DNA from: Eublepharis macularius
Taxonomy: Eukaryota; Chordata; Lepidosauria; Squamata; Eublepharidae
Length of the DNA: 64,000 bases
Reading direction: 5' to 3'
Assembly (NCBI RefSeq): GCF_028583425.1
Contig: NC_072801.1
Coordinates: forward strand, 63,627,766 to 63,691,765
The number at the start of each line of letters is the position of its first letter. The first letter of the stretch is position 1. Position numbers and translations under genes: made by a program. Below the pieces are notes generated by a model, which saw only the letters and a program-made list of their open reading frames with translations, ran no database searches and was not told the origin of the DNA. Positions 44,952 through 56,500 of this stretch are shown in pieces.

Positions 44952-45179
44952 TCTATTATATATTGTTTTCAATCATGTAATTTGTTCTTATCATGTAACT
45001 TGCAAAAAGTATTCAAGCTGCACTTTGCAAACTAAACTGGTTCTGGAGGTTAGAAAATCAACCTGTTTTTGTCTAACATAGCAAATGTCTGAGATATTTT
45101 TGGGTTCTGGCAAGGCCAGCAAGTTTGGGTATTCTTGGGATTCCTGAAAAAGCTAGAAAGTCTGAGATCCTTAGATTTC

Positions 45180-45539
45180 TGTAGGGGTTAAAAAGAAAGT
45201 CAGAAATATTCTTAGAACCTAGCTCAACAGAAGTCCTCACCATAAAAGCAAAACTGTCTGGTTACTAACCCAGTACACCTGCTTGCTTAGAAAATACACA
45301 GAGAGCCTTAGAATTAATTAGTAGAATGGAAGATTCCATTGCATAAGTGCTTACAAGACATGCACAGAATTAATTGTTTACCTGGTTGTATAAAAGATGT
45401 GACAACCTGCCTCCCAGGCAGGTTCAGAACTTTTGCAGACTGACCCTCTATTCTATTAGAATAAAGCTGAACTGTCCTTAATCTCTGCCTTGGTGTGGTT
45501 GATTGGGTTAAATGGTCACCCTAAGGGGAACTTGTGGCA
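45180..45539 (+). mobile_element. Possible retroviral-type solo LTR
   Basis: A promoter-like layout without neighbouring genes: TATAAAA at 45388-45394, AATAAA at 45460-45465 about 70 bases later, then a T/G-rich stretch ending in CA. Near-direct repeats AGATTT (45173-45178 and 45540-45545) could be the target duplication, though one extra base sits at the left edge. Judged a likely fossil ERV-type LTR; limits are approximate. Confidence 0.45.
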
Positions 45540-47330
45540 AGATTTTTGCATCAATGACATACCATAATGAAGAAAGAGATTACCAAGGCGGAGGACATTG
45601 TGGAAAAAAGGGATGTGATTCATATTGTAATAGACAATACTATCCCATATAGAAATGTCATTCCTAGAGGTTCTGTTATACTATGGATGTAATAGCTTCA
45701 TAAATATGCACTCAAGAACATTTCTGTTTTGTACATTTTGTGGAATGATAGATGCATGGGGGCCTTCCTGGGGGTGGGCTGTTCCATAAGGTGGGAGCCA
45801 TCACAGAGAATGTGCATGAATGGACAGTTGCCTATCTTACCCATTTGCAAGATGGCACCTTCAGAAAACTTTGCTTAGAATTGCCTCAATAGCTTGGTTT
45901 GAACTAATGCAAAAGTGGAGCTGATAGCACTGGGCATCCTCACTCCACAAGGGAGCCAGTGGGGTTTGGCTTCCCAAGGACAGCCACAGCCGCGCTGTGC
46001 ACTCTTACTTAGCATCATGGCAGAATCTGAGCAAGTTCCTGAAGTTCTCAGCTTAATTCATGAAATAGTTCACAGTGCATTTGGGCGTTTATGTGACACT
46101 TCCACCACAGTGCCAAACAGGCCAGCCACACTAGGGGTACCAGTTCTAAGGTAGGAGATTCCTGGAGATTTGGAGGGTGGGGGGTGGAGCATGGTGAGGC
46201 AGCCATATTGTTTTTACCTCAGAAGGCTTTATCTATCAATGCATTTACTGAGTCCCCAGCCACTGAATCTCATATAGCATGGTTTCAACTAGCAAGAAAA
46301 TTGTAGAGAAGCTGTTGTGTTAATCTGTTACAGCAAAATGAAATAAAAGTTCAGTAGAACCTAAAAAGATTAACAACAGAATCAATTAACATGAACCTGA
46401 AGTAAGAAACGGCAACATTCAAAAATCAGTGGAGGGAATATTTTAATCTAACTGGACATTGCAAGTGTTACAGATCTGAAAGTCACCTTTCTACCAAAAG
46501 ACAAAAACCCCAAAACACCCTTCTAAGGGAATATATAATGCAAAAGTGCTGAAGGAGAACTCACCAAAAATTAAACGTTACCTGTGATCCTTTCTTAAAC
46601 TGATTTCCTTACTAACTTCTAATGGCTCTACAGGAGGCACTTTTTAGAAACTTAAATCGGCTGTTCCTAACTTGTTTCATCATACTGTCAACTTGTTTTT
46701 ACATCAGTTAATTTTTCTTAAACTTCAGAATCCTTTTTCCTCATCAGTAGTAGTATTTCTCCTGCTTTATTACTTTGCTTTCTGGAACCTCTCTCATGAT
46801 CCATTATGGGAAGTTCCATTTCAGTTCCTACCCAATACTAAGAACTACACTTGAAAGATTTAAGACAAATTCACATAAAATCTCCCTCTGGCGCAATACC
46901 TTCTCTCCCCACTTCTGTAATTTTCCCTATAAGTATTTCTCCACATATGTCAAGAAGTGATCTCTGGCACAAAAAAGGTTCCACGGGATTTTTATTATAT
47001 TTCCTCAGGTAGGTCTCACTTGTTCACCTCAAAAGGCCAGGTAAGCTGTTAAGGGGAATGTCTTTCAGGTACTAAGAACCTAAACTGTCTAGGTTTGAAA
47101 GGTCAACATCAGAAACTGACTGGAAGCCAGTGCAATGGAAAACCAGTGGCTTTCTGAGACCCCGACCTGGACTCTAGCTGCTGTATTGATTGTTATTTTA
47201 AGTTTCTGGATCATCTTCAAGGGCAGCTCTGCACAGAAGACATTACAGAAGTCTAACTCAGATGTTACTGAGGCATGTTTGAAACCTGCTGGTTGAAACA
47301 GAAATCAAGTGACAACTTTAAGGCCAACTG

Positions 47331-47482
47331 AGGCTGATTCTGCACACGTTGGATAATGCACTTCCAATCCTCTTTATAGATCATTTGGAACGGATTTTTT
47401 TGTGTGCGGAACAAAAAATCCACCTCAAACAATTGATAAAGTGCATTGAAAGTGCATTATCCAATGTGTGCGGAATCAGCCT
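47331..47482. mobile_element. 152-bp palindromic MITE (AGGCTGATTC family), copy B
   Basis: The duplicated counterpart of 32514-32665, in the same position with the same CTG target duplication. Confidence 0.82.
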
Positions 47483-47754
47483 CTGTTTCATGAGTCAGAG
47501 CCCATAAGCTTTCATGAGTCAGAGCCCAGACGCATGCGATGCCCATGTTGAAGTGGCAGGTGTCTTGTACTACAGCTTATGTTGTTTTATAGCATTTGGT
47601 CAGCAGATATTTATTTGCCATTCATCTGAATATGTAATTCATTTTTACAAAATATTATTTTTAGATATCTGTGGTAAACAAAGTATACAAAACTGTCATG
47701 AGACAGAAAAAGAGAGGGGGATAAAAGGGTAGAGGAGGAAGTTGATTTTTAATG

Positions 47755-48000
47755 TAAGAAACAGTTTGTTGTAGTGATTAAGAGTGGCAGGACTCTAATC
47801 TGGAGAACCGGGTTTGATTCCCTACTTTGCTTGAAGCCAGCTGGGTGACCTTGGGTCAGTCACAGCTTCTCGGAGCTCTCTCAGCCCCACCCATCTCACA
47901 GGGTGATTGTTGTGGGGATAATAATAACATACTTTGAAAACCACTCTGAGTGGGTGTAAAGTTGTCCTGAAGGGCAGTATATAAATTGAATATTAATGTT
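47755..48000 (+). mobile_element. CORE/MIR-type SINE
   Basis: A tRNA-like head (GTAGTGATTAAGAGTGGCAGG, B box GGTTTGATTCCC), the CORE segment GCTGGGTGACCTTGGGTCAG and an L2-like tail (CAGTATATAAATTGAAT). Copy A lacks it at the matching site. Confidence 0.85.
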
Positions 48001-48049
48001 ATAAATGAGTGTTTTTTAATAAGTGTTATTTTAAACATACTCTAATGAT

Positions 48050-48280
48050 AACTATAATAACATTCAATTTATATATCGCCTTTCAGGATGACTTAACATC
48101 CACTCAGAGCAGTTTACAAAGTATGTTATTATTATCCCCACAACAACAAACACCCTGTGAGGTGATGGAGCTGAGAGAGCTCCTAGAAGCTGTGACTGAC
48201 CCAAGGCCACCCAGCTGGCTTTGAGTGGAGGAGTGGGGAATCAAACCTGGTTCTCCAAATTAGAGTCTCACGCTCTTAAC
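48050..48280 (-). mobile_element. CORE/MIR-type SINE, opposite orientation
   Basis: The same family as 47755-48000 in reverse, with tail at the left (ATTTATATATCGCC) and head at the right (CGCTCTTAAC). The two copies lie about 50 bases apart and form a large inverted repeat. Confidence 0.85.
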
Positions 48281-49505
48281 TAGAGAAGGGCCCGATCTGA
48301 ATTACGATTTCAAAAAAACCCCGATTTTGACATTTGTGCCATTGTGACTCAGCTAATCGGTTCCGTCCACGGCATCCGATCCAGCGGTCGGGAGTTTGCT
48401 TGTTCGAGACTTGATCGGATGGGTCAGTTTTTGTTTGGAATTGCAGACACTCTGGCACCAGTAATTTATTTCCAGGGCAACGGAGTCAGGGGAATGAGCT
48501 GTGTTTGCCCTCCTTCTGTTGCCCTCGAAACACGAATGGAAGCCCAGCTTTCCTTGATTAGCAGGCTTCCTTCCAACCACAGAGCAGCAACCCAGGGGAG
48601 GGAGGGGGAAGGGGGTGTTCTGAAGCCATGGGCACAAAGGAAAGGCAAAAGGCAGTGTGGGAGGCTGGGAGGCTGCCCGTGCCGTTTGCCTTTCCCCAGG
48701 ACAAGGGGCGGCCAGCTTGCAGGAAAAGCAAAAGGCAGCGCAGGTGGCTGGGAGGCTGCCCGCGCCGTTTGCCTTTCCCCAGAACAAGGGGCGGCCGGCT
48801 TGCAGGAAAAGCAAAAGGCGGCGCAGGTGGCTGGGAGGCGGCCCACGTCGTTTGTCTTTCCCCAGGACAAGGGGTGCGCAGGCAAGCCAGCCGCCCCTTG
48901 TCCTGGGGAAAGGCAAAAGGCAGTGCAGGTGGCTGGGAGGCCGCCTGCGCCGTTTGTCTTTCCCCAGGACAAGGGACGTGTGGGCAAGCCGGCCGCCCCT
49001 TGTTCTGGGGAAAGGCAAAAGGCAGCGCGGGAGGCTGGGAGGCCACCCGCGCCATTCGTCTTTCCCCAGGACAAGGGGCGCGTGGGCAAGCCAGCCTCCC
49101 CTTGTCTTGTGGGGCAGATGAACGGCGCAGGCAGCCTTCAAGCCACTCGCGTTGCCGCCAGCTCCGCAGCGCACCGGGACAGCCGGCTTGCTGCGTGGGC
49201 GGGGGGGGGGCAACCCAGGAGCGCACGCGCGCGCGCAAGAGCCTGACTACGGTTGCCCTGGGCACTGGCAACCGTAGATACGGCCCTGGGAATGTCCCCT
49301 CCCTGAGGGGAGGCAGCTCGTTGCCGGGTTAAAAACTCCCCCCCTCTACTCTAAGTGTGTGTGTGTGTGTGTGTGAATGTCCCCTCCCTCCCTGAGGGGA
49401 GGCGGCTCATCACCACCTCCCCCTACCCGCCGGGCCTGGCGGCCACTGCCACCAACCAACGTTCCTATATCGCTGGAAACAGAGGGGCACCCTCCCCTGT
49501 AGGGA
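48281..49505. mobile_element. Second TAGAGATGGGC-type hAT copy, with expanded minisatellite
   Basis: The left end TAGAGAAGGGCCCGATC and the next 320 bases match 41388-42038 (shared TGAGCTGTGTTTGCCCTCC). The right part resumes near 49455 (GTTCCTATATCGCTGG). The true right end is lost where a Penelope piece begins. Confidence 0.75.
48635..49125. repeat. GC-rich minisatellite
   Basis: About six to seven units of roughly 60-90 bases built on GGCTGGGAGGC, CGCCGTTTG.CTTTCCCC and AGGACAAGGGGCG, some followed by inverted GCCGCCCCTTG. It opens long frames on both strands (up to 300 codons on +, 286 on -), which are composition artefacts. Confidence 0.85.
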
Positions 49506-49514
49506 AGCCCTACA

Positions 49515-49705
49515 GAGGCTTCACTGTATCCTGAGGAGGTTCTTTTGCATATGGATTGGTGCTTGATGTACTAATCTTCTCTGCAGGGCTATTGTTGGGT
49601 ATAGAGTGTTTTGTTAGCCAGTGTTTTGTTAGCCAGGCTAACAAAACACTCTATACCCGACAATAGCCCTGCAGAGAAGATTAGTACATCAGGCACCAAT
49701 CATAT
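49515..49705. mobile_element. Inverted (fold-back) Penelope-like fragments
   Basis: A minus-strand piece (49515-49635) and a plus-strand piece (49636-49705) of the same Penelope region (compare 23495-23595) meet head-to-head. The arms of about 68 bases are nearly perfect (GGCTAACAAAACACTCTATA). Confidence 0.85.
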
Positions 49706-50460
49706 GGACCCTCCGTGCTGCTGCTGCCATGTCAGGGGTGCATTGTTGCCCCTCTCCCCATCTGGATGCAGTCACAGTTCTGTGTCACTTCCTTGGGTCT
49801 GCTTTTAAAAGTTACTTTTGTTTTAGCTTTGAAACTATGCAAAAATGACATCCCAAGATATGCAACCGCAAGCCTTCCAGTAATCCAGTCTAAAATCAAT
49901 ACATCAGTAAAAAGGCGCCACACTGCCTCCGTATGGATCCCCCCCACCTCAACAGCTCAGTGGGTGGGTATTTGCAGCAACAGAGGGCGGTCCCCCTCAT
50001 GGCAGAAGCCTCCTTCTTACCTGCAAAGGCTCCTCCCACTACAAAAGAGGGGGAGGGGAAGAGAGAGCAAAATGAAAGGAGGAGGAGGGATGCTACACAT
50101 TCTGTCCACAGGGAGGGGTGGGAAGAGGGGCACAAGCAGAGATTAACATCAGAGGCTTGGAAGGAAGTGTATCTGTTCCTTTCCACATCTTTACCCCTCC
50201 CCCACTGCAGTTTTGTCAACAACAGACAACTACGACTCCTGGGGAACAGCCTCTCTTAACATATATTGATGATTAAAGTATTGTTCAAGTTTTTGACAAG
50301 TGTTTTTCAATTTGGTTGGCACATGGATTTTAATGGTTATCATCCAACACACAACTTGTGTCCCATGGAAGTCAATTATTGTGCCTGTAATGGTGTTGAA
50401 TGGTGGCAGGGCAAGAGAAGCAGAAGGGATGTGAAGTTTGCCTGAACTCTTCTATTCCAG

Positions 50461-50776
50461 CCTCCAGGTCCGGTATGGGAAGGAATGGAGCGACTACGTG
50501 AGTGACCCATCAGGTGAACTGGAGACGATCGTGCTGCACCCAGGAGAGTCCATCACCCAAGTCTCGGGGAAGTTTGATTCGTACATCCGCAAACTTAAAT
50601 TCCAAACCAACTTTGGACGGCAGTTATGTTTTGGAGTTGATGTGGGCACCAGTTTTAGCGCAAGTCCACTCTTCCCAGGAGCTACTCTGATTTACATCAG
50701 TGGCCGCTCTGGTTCTTGGCTTGATGCCATCAGTTTCCACTGGAATGCTAAGCCCGATGGAGGAATAGAAAAGTGA
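50461..50776 (+). pseudogene. Duplicated ZG16 lectin exon (truncated paralogue or spare last exon)
   Basis: This is a copy of ZG16 exon 3 with the same acceptor (TTCTATTCCAG ending at 50460), the same phase and the same length. It encodes 104 residues and a stop with no break. By hand it differs from the parent at 12 residues: 79, 80, 87, 119-121, 152, 161, 164 and 167-169. The sugar-binding GSWLD loop is kept. No copy of exons 1 and 2 is present upstream: the matching stretch (parent 32990-34700) is replaced by repeats at about 48.05-49.7 kb. Alone it would have no signal peptide or first half of the fold. It could be a decaying duplicate, or an alternative last exon spliced from the parent's exon 2, which has the compatible phase. 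The 3' flank also matches the parent. I count about 15 replacement and 4 silent base changes, so constraint is at best weak. Confidence 0.8.
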
Positions 50777-51952
50777 TTCCAAACTGTTTAATGGATAGGA
50801 AAGTACAGGAAACGTCTGTCCTTCCACCCCTCTCTGTGGGCTTTATCAGTTGGGGTATATGACGACTCTTTCAGCCACCTCAATATTCAAGAATTTTTCT
50901 GCTTGTTCATCTATGTTGCCTTTTCCAGTATTTCTTCTTCTTTCTGTCTCCTTCTTCTCCCTTCCCTCATTCCCATATACACACTTTAACCAGCCACTCC
51001 ACCCCCCTTCCAAAGTCCACCAATTCATCCAATATTTTCTGTCCTTCTCATGTAAATTGGTTCAAGCAACTGACCAAGCATCTCATTCTTGCCCCTATTT
51101 CTTTATACCTTCCTCTCCAGTCAAATGAAAACCTTTGCTGGCAATGACTGCCACACATTAAAAGGTAAATTTGAAAATGTTCTTTTGATTCATTGCCCAT
51201 GTAGTGTAAAAAAGTTATGCCTGGGATCCTGTGAATGAGATCTGTGCATGCTAGCACAAGACAGCTTCTGCTGTGGAGAGCTGCATTTCCTCTTCTGCTA
51301 GCACTTCCTCTTGCGCATGATCGGTGGTTTTCAGGGAGCCCTTGTGGACACAGGTGTGCCAGCTGAAGAAGTGTGCTACCCAGCAAAGGCTGCCTAGGGA
51401 TCTCATTCATAAGATCCAAGCCATAGTGTTTGTAAGTCAGAAAATGCTTTTTGAATATATTTCAGGTAAGAGTTCTTGTCTGAGGGGTCGGAGCCAATGT
51501 GATTATAACATCATGCTTCACAATTGACTTTAATGAGTGATGAAATGAGCTGTGCCAAGTGGGCTGCTTAGCCCTTGTGGAGTTTGATTGTAGGATCCCA
51601 GCCTAAGATGTTATCTGTACTAGGTGGACCCTCCCATCTGGGATGAGAGTGTCATGACACCCTTCTACAGCTGTTCAACATTATTTGGGGGGGGGTGTCA
51701 AAATGCATGAACAGAACACTAAAGTGGCAGCTGATGTAGTGGTTAAAGGCACAAGCCATGAGTCACATCATCCCTAGTGGAAATAATTCTTCACCCATCA
51801 TTAAAAACAGCAGCTACTAATTGAAGGAAACAACACACACACAAAGATAAGAGTAATAATAAAGACAATAGAAGAGGTTTCCGGGGTTCTCAGGTAGCTT
51901 GGGGCCATAGCATCACCAAGTGGTGGAGAGAGGTTTGTCTTACTCAGACCAT

Positions 51953-52110
51953 GGCCGTTTCCACATGGCTTACCTTATTCTGCAAAATAGCGAAATCTTG
52001 CGAGACGATGCTGTTATCGCATCTTCTCACGTGATAACTGCGTCTTCTCATGAGATTTCGTGCGAGATTTCACTATTTTGCAGAATAAGGTAAGCTGTGT
52101 GGAAATGGCC
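51953..52110. mobile_element. Palindromic MITE (GGCCGTTTCC family), copy B only
   Basis: A 158-bp fold-back closest to 2885-3073 (shared CTTACCTTATTCTG and GCGAAATCT blocks). The matching site in copy A near 37655 is empty. Confidence 0.82.
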
Positions 52111-52494
52111 ATAACTGATGACACCATCCGCTGCTTCGGCTAAATCAGAAAGCCGCTCATTCTGGCTGGAGGTTGCCTTTTTCTCACTGGTGTCACCACA
52201 AATGGCACCCTTGATGCAAGAGAGTAATGCCAGAGGATTGTGTCCCTCTGGCATAGATATTTTATCTATGCGGGGTGTGGGCTAATCCATAACTTTAATC
52301 GTCCTTATGATTCTAATTCAGTTGGTTGCTTTGGGGTGAATGGTGAATTTTTTGTCTTTGTTAGATTGTTTTGTTTCCTTTGGCTCTAGTGGGGGTTTAG
52401 GTGACATGTCAGTGCACCCTATTGGAGAGCTACATAGGTTTGGGCAGTAGGACGGTGGGAAGAGTGTACGTTTGGAGAGACAAGGTTGCACCTA

Positions 52495-52887
52495 TTTATT
52501 TAAATATTTATGCCCTGCTTTTCCTAGTAGCTGAAGGCAGACTACACATTACAGTTAGAATATTACAATTTAAAACCAATAAAATACAATCGTAGATACC
52601 CCTCCCCCTTAAAAGATGCTTGCAGTTTATACCCTATTAAAAGCACAGGTGAATGAAAAGGCCTTTCCACACCACCTGAAGATGCCAGGCAGGCCCCCTT
52701 ATGTAAGAGATCAGCCAGCAGGAGGTTGTTTGGGTTGGAACACAGGGGTACATGAGAGGAGACAGACTTTTGGCTCTGAAGGGCTTTAAATGTCATAACC
52801 AGCACCTTGAATTGGGCGTGTAGGCAAACTGGCAGCCAATACAGCTGTTTTAAGATGGGCAAGATACATTCCCTTTGGCTGGCCCCT
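52495..52887 (-). mobile_element. L2-type LINE, 3' part (split by L1-B)
   Basis: The minus strand encodes CILPILKQLYWLPVCLHAQF and KVLVMTFKALQS, then a decayed C-terminus and tail. Its upstream half lies beyond L1-B at 58120-58335. Confidence 0.78.
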
Positions 52888-53557
52888 GACAATAATTGTA
52901 TTTTTTTTTTTTTGAAAAATTTTTTATTGGGTTAGAACATTTTTATTTTTACATTACAATCAATTTTCCCCTAATTTTTCGTTTCTAACCCCCTCCCTTT
53001 CCCCCCCTTTTATTGACTTCCAACAGCTTTCCCACCCTCTGTCCCTTTTCCCTTACTTCTATTAAATTCCTCTGTCTAAAACAGATATACATTCTCCATT
53101 ATATTAAGCAGTGCATCATTAACTCCTTTAATTATTATACACCCAAACTATACGTCTTTAGATAAACAATTTATCCCATTTTCCAGTTTTGAATAATTCT
53201 ATATAAACCTATATATCATAAACCATAAAAATTTCCCACATTTAAATCAAACAATTTGATTTGTTCTCTATATATTACTCATTTCAACTTTTTATGGTAA
53301 TTCTATATAACTCCTCAGATACTCAATCAATTTAACTCTTCTATACATTCAGTTTGGTGCATATAAATCTTGTCAAAGAAAGAAAATATTGTTAGTTAGT
53401 CAATCCTCATGTTTAAACCTTATCATTAATTATTCTCTATCAATTGACCTATACATATCTATATATATCTCAATCAATTAATCTAACTGCTTATAAATTC
53501 ACATTTCTCTTCCTCCCCCGGTAAAGTCACCCCTCTCTTTTATACTTTTATTATATT

Positions 53558-56500
53558 TCAGTAGTTCTCAAACTGCCACAGTTTTCCTCCCACCTCCCAT
53601 TTCTTCTCCAGGTATTGTTTCAGCTTCTCCCAGTCTGTGTTGAACTGCCCTGAGTCCAGATCTCTCAGTTTTCTTGTCATCTTGTCCATTTCAGCCATAT
53701 ACAGCAATTTGTAGATCCAATCTTCAATAGTTGGTACTTCTTGTACTTTCCATTTCTGCGCATACAAAAGTCTAGCTGCTGCAGTCATATAAAAAATCAA
53801 CGTCCTATGATGGGCTGGAATTCCCTCCATTCCCAAGTTTAGCAGCAGGAGTTCTGGGTTCTTATTTACTTGAAACTGTAAAATTTCACTCATTTCTCTT
53901 ATTATTTCCCCCCAGAACTGCCTAGCTACCTCACACGACCACCACATATGATAGAGGGAGCCCTCATGTTTCTTACATTTCCAGCATTTATTAGAAGTAT
54001 TCAAATTCCCTAGCGCAATCTTCTTTGGTGTCATGTACCAACGATAGATCATTTTGAAAATGTTCTCTTTAATATTGATACATGTCGTTGTCTTCATTGT
54101 AGTTTTCCACAAGTATTCCCATGCCTCCATTGTTATTTCTTTATTGAAATTTATAGCCCATTTCACCATCTGTGTTTTAACTATCTCATCCTCAGTATAC
54201 CATTTCAGCAATACTTGGTATACCTTGGATATTCTTTTCTTGTCTTCTTTAAGAAGGGTCTGCTCTAGTTCCGAGTTCTCTGTTCGTATGCCCCCTTTTG
54301 CAAAGTCTGAGTTGTATAAGTCTCTAATCTGTCTATACTGAAACCAATCATAGTTAGGTGATAGTTCCTCTTGCGTCTTTATTCTAAGTTTAGATACTTC
54401 AATCTTAGTTATTTCTTTGTACGTTAAACATTGTTGTTCATTATCCACAGCTCTCGGATCTATCACCTCATATGGAACCACCCACAAGGGGGTTCCTTCT
54501 TGTAGGTAAGTTCTATACTTCTTCCAGATTGTAAATAGACTTCTCCTTACAAAATGATGCAGGAACATCGAGTTGACCTTTACTTTGTCATGCCATAGGT
54601 ATGCGTGCCATCCAAAAAATTTTTTATATCCCTCTAGGGCTAATAGTTTCTTATTCTTTAATGTCATCCACTCTTTTAGCCAAACTAGGCAGATTGCATC
54701 ATGGTAAAGTCTCAGATTGGGCAGTTGCATTCCGCCTCTCTCCTTTGCATCTTGTAATACTTTTACTTTCACTCGAGGCTTCTTGCCTGCCCAAACAAAA
54801 TCTGATATTTTCCTCTGCCATTTTTCAAATTGTTTAGAGTCTCTGATGATTGGTATTGTCTGTAACAAAAACATTACTCTTGGTAACACATTCATCTTAA
54901 CTGCTGCAATCCTGCCCAACCATGACAGGTTCAATCTATTCCATTTGATCAAGTCTCTCTCTATCTGAGTCCATAATTTTTCATAATTATTCTTGAACAA
55001 ATCTATATTTTTTGCAGTCAGCTCAACTCCCAAGTATTTCACCTTACTAGTTACTTCACAATCCGTTGTTTCCATTAACAATTGTTGTTTCTGCTTAGTC
55101 ATGTTTTTGCATAATATCTTTGACTTCTTTTTGTTAATGAAGAAACCTGCCAAATCTCCAAACTCCTTGATCTTGTCTATCACTTTTGGCATGTTCTCCA
55201 GTGGGTCTTCTACAATTAACATTATGTCGTCTGCAAATGCTCTGACCTTATATGAATAGTCCTTTATTTTTATTCCTCGTATTTCCTCATCTTGTCGAAT
55301 TTGTATCATCAGAATCTCCAATACTAAAATGAACAACAATGGAGATAACGGGCAACCTTGTCTTGTTCCTTTACTAATCGTCAATTTTTTGGTCAATTCA
55401 TCATTCACTACAATTGCTGCAGTCTGGTCTCTATAGATTTCCTTGATTGCTCTGACGAATCTTTCTCCCAGTTGTAGCTTTTCCATAGTGGCAAACATAA
55501 AGTCCCAGTTTAAATTGTCAAACGCTTTTTCAGCGTCTACAAAGAAGAAACCAACCTCTTTGTCACAACGCTTGTCGTAGTATTCAATAGCATTGATCAC
55601 TGTCCTTAAGTTGTCTCTTATTTGTCTGTCTGGCAAAAAGCCTGCTTGTTCTTCCTCTATGACTTCCGAGAGCCACCCCTTCAATCTCTCCGCCAATATC
55701 TTCGCAAAAATTTTATAGTCATTATTGAGTAGTGATATAGGCCTATAATTTTTCACGCTAGTCAGATCTTGGCCCTCTTTTGGGATCAATGATATATTCG
55801 CTTCGCTCCAAGTGTCTGGAATTCTTTGATCCCTAAAAACTCCGTTCATCACCTCTTTTAGGAATGGTGCCAGTTCATTAGCCATTGTCTTATAAAATTT
55901 AGCCGTAAGTCCATCTGGCCCTGGCGCCTTTCCTAGATTTGCGGATTGTATTGCCATATTTATTTCCTCATCAGTTACTTCACTGTTCAGCTTATTTCTC
56001 CAAGCTTCCGAGATCTCTGGAAGTTTGGTTTTCTCCAAATATGATGCTATTGATTCTTTGTTTACTTCTTTTTTATTATACAGCTTAGCGTAAAATTTAT
56101 AAAAGGCTCTGCTAATGGTAGTCTGCTCCAAATACGTTTTGTTTTCTTCACAAATTTTATTTATTATTTTCTTTTCCCTTTTCTTCTTTAATTGCCATGC
56201 CAAATATTTCCCAGGTTTATTAGCACCCTCAAAAGCTTTTTGATTCAGTCTTTTAAGGTTCCACTCCAATTCTTTGTTACTCATTGCTGTTAACTGTTCT
56301 TGAAGAATTTTGATTTCCTGATGTATTTTCTTTTTCCCTGGTCTCTTTTTTAACTGTACTTCTTTGGCCTTTATTTTCTCCTCAATCTCTTGTCTTTTCT
56401 CCTCTTTCTTTTTCCTTGCTCTACCATTTAAGTCCATTAGTATGCCCCTTACAACCGCCTTGTACGCGTCCCAAACTTTACTGGTTGGTACTTCTTTATT

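Larger units (their letters stand above)
46198..52205 (+). repeat. Segmental duplication, copy B (ZG16 exon 3 only)
   Basis: This is the direct-orientation partner of copy A. It keeps the empty sites of copy A's L1 (about 46575-46600) and Sauria SINE (about 46980-46990). It carries its own insertions: a CORE-SINE pair (about 47755-48280), a hAT copy with an expanded minisatellite (48281-49500), a Penelope fold-back (49515-49705) and a palindromic MITE (51953-52110). The part matching 32990-34700 of copy A, with ZG16 exons 1 and 2, is missing. Confidence 0.85.

Noticed and set aside
48344-49332. Long overlapping frames (200-300 codons) on both strands
   Set aside because: They run through a GC-rich minisatellite without stops, on both strands at once, with no domain. 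Composition artefact.
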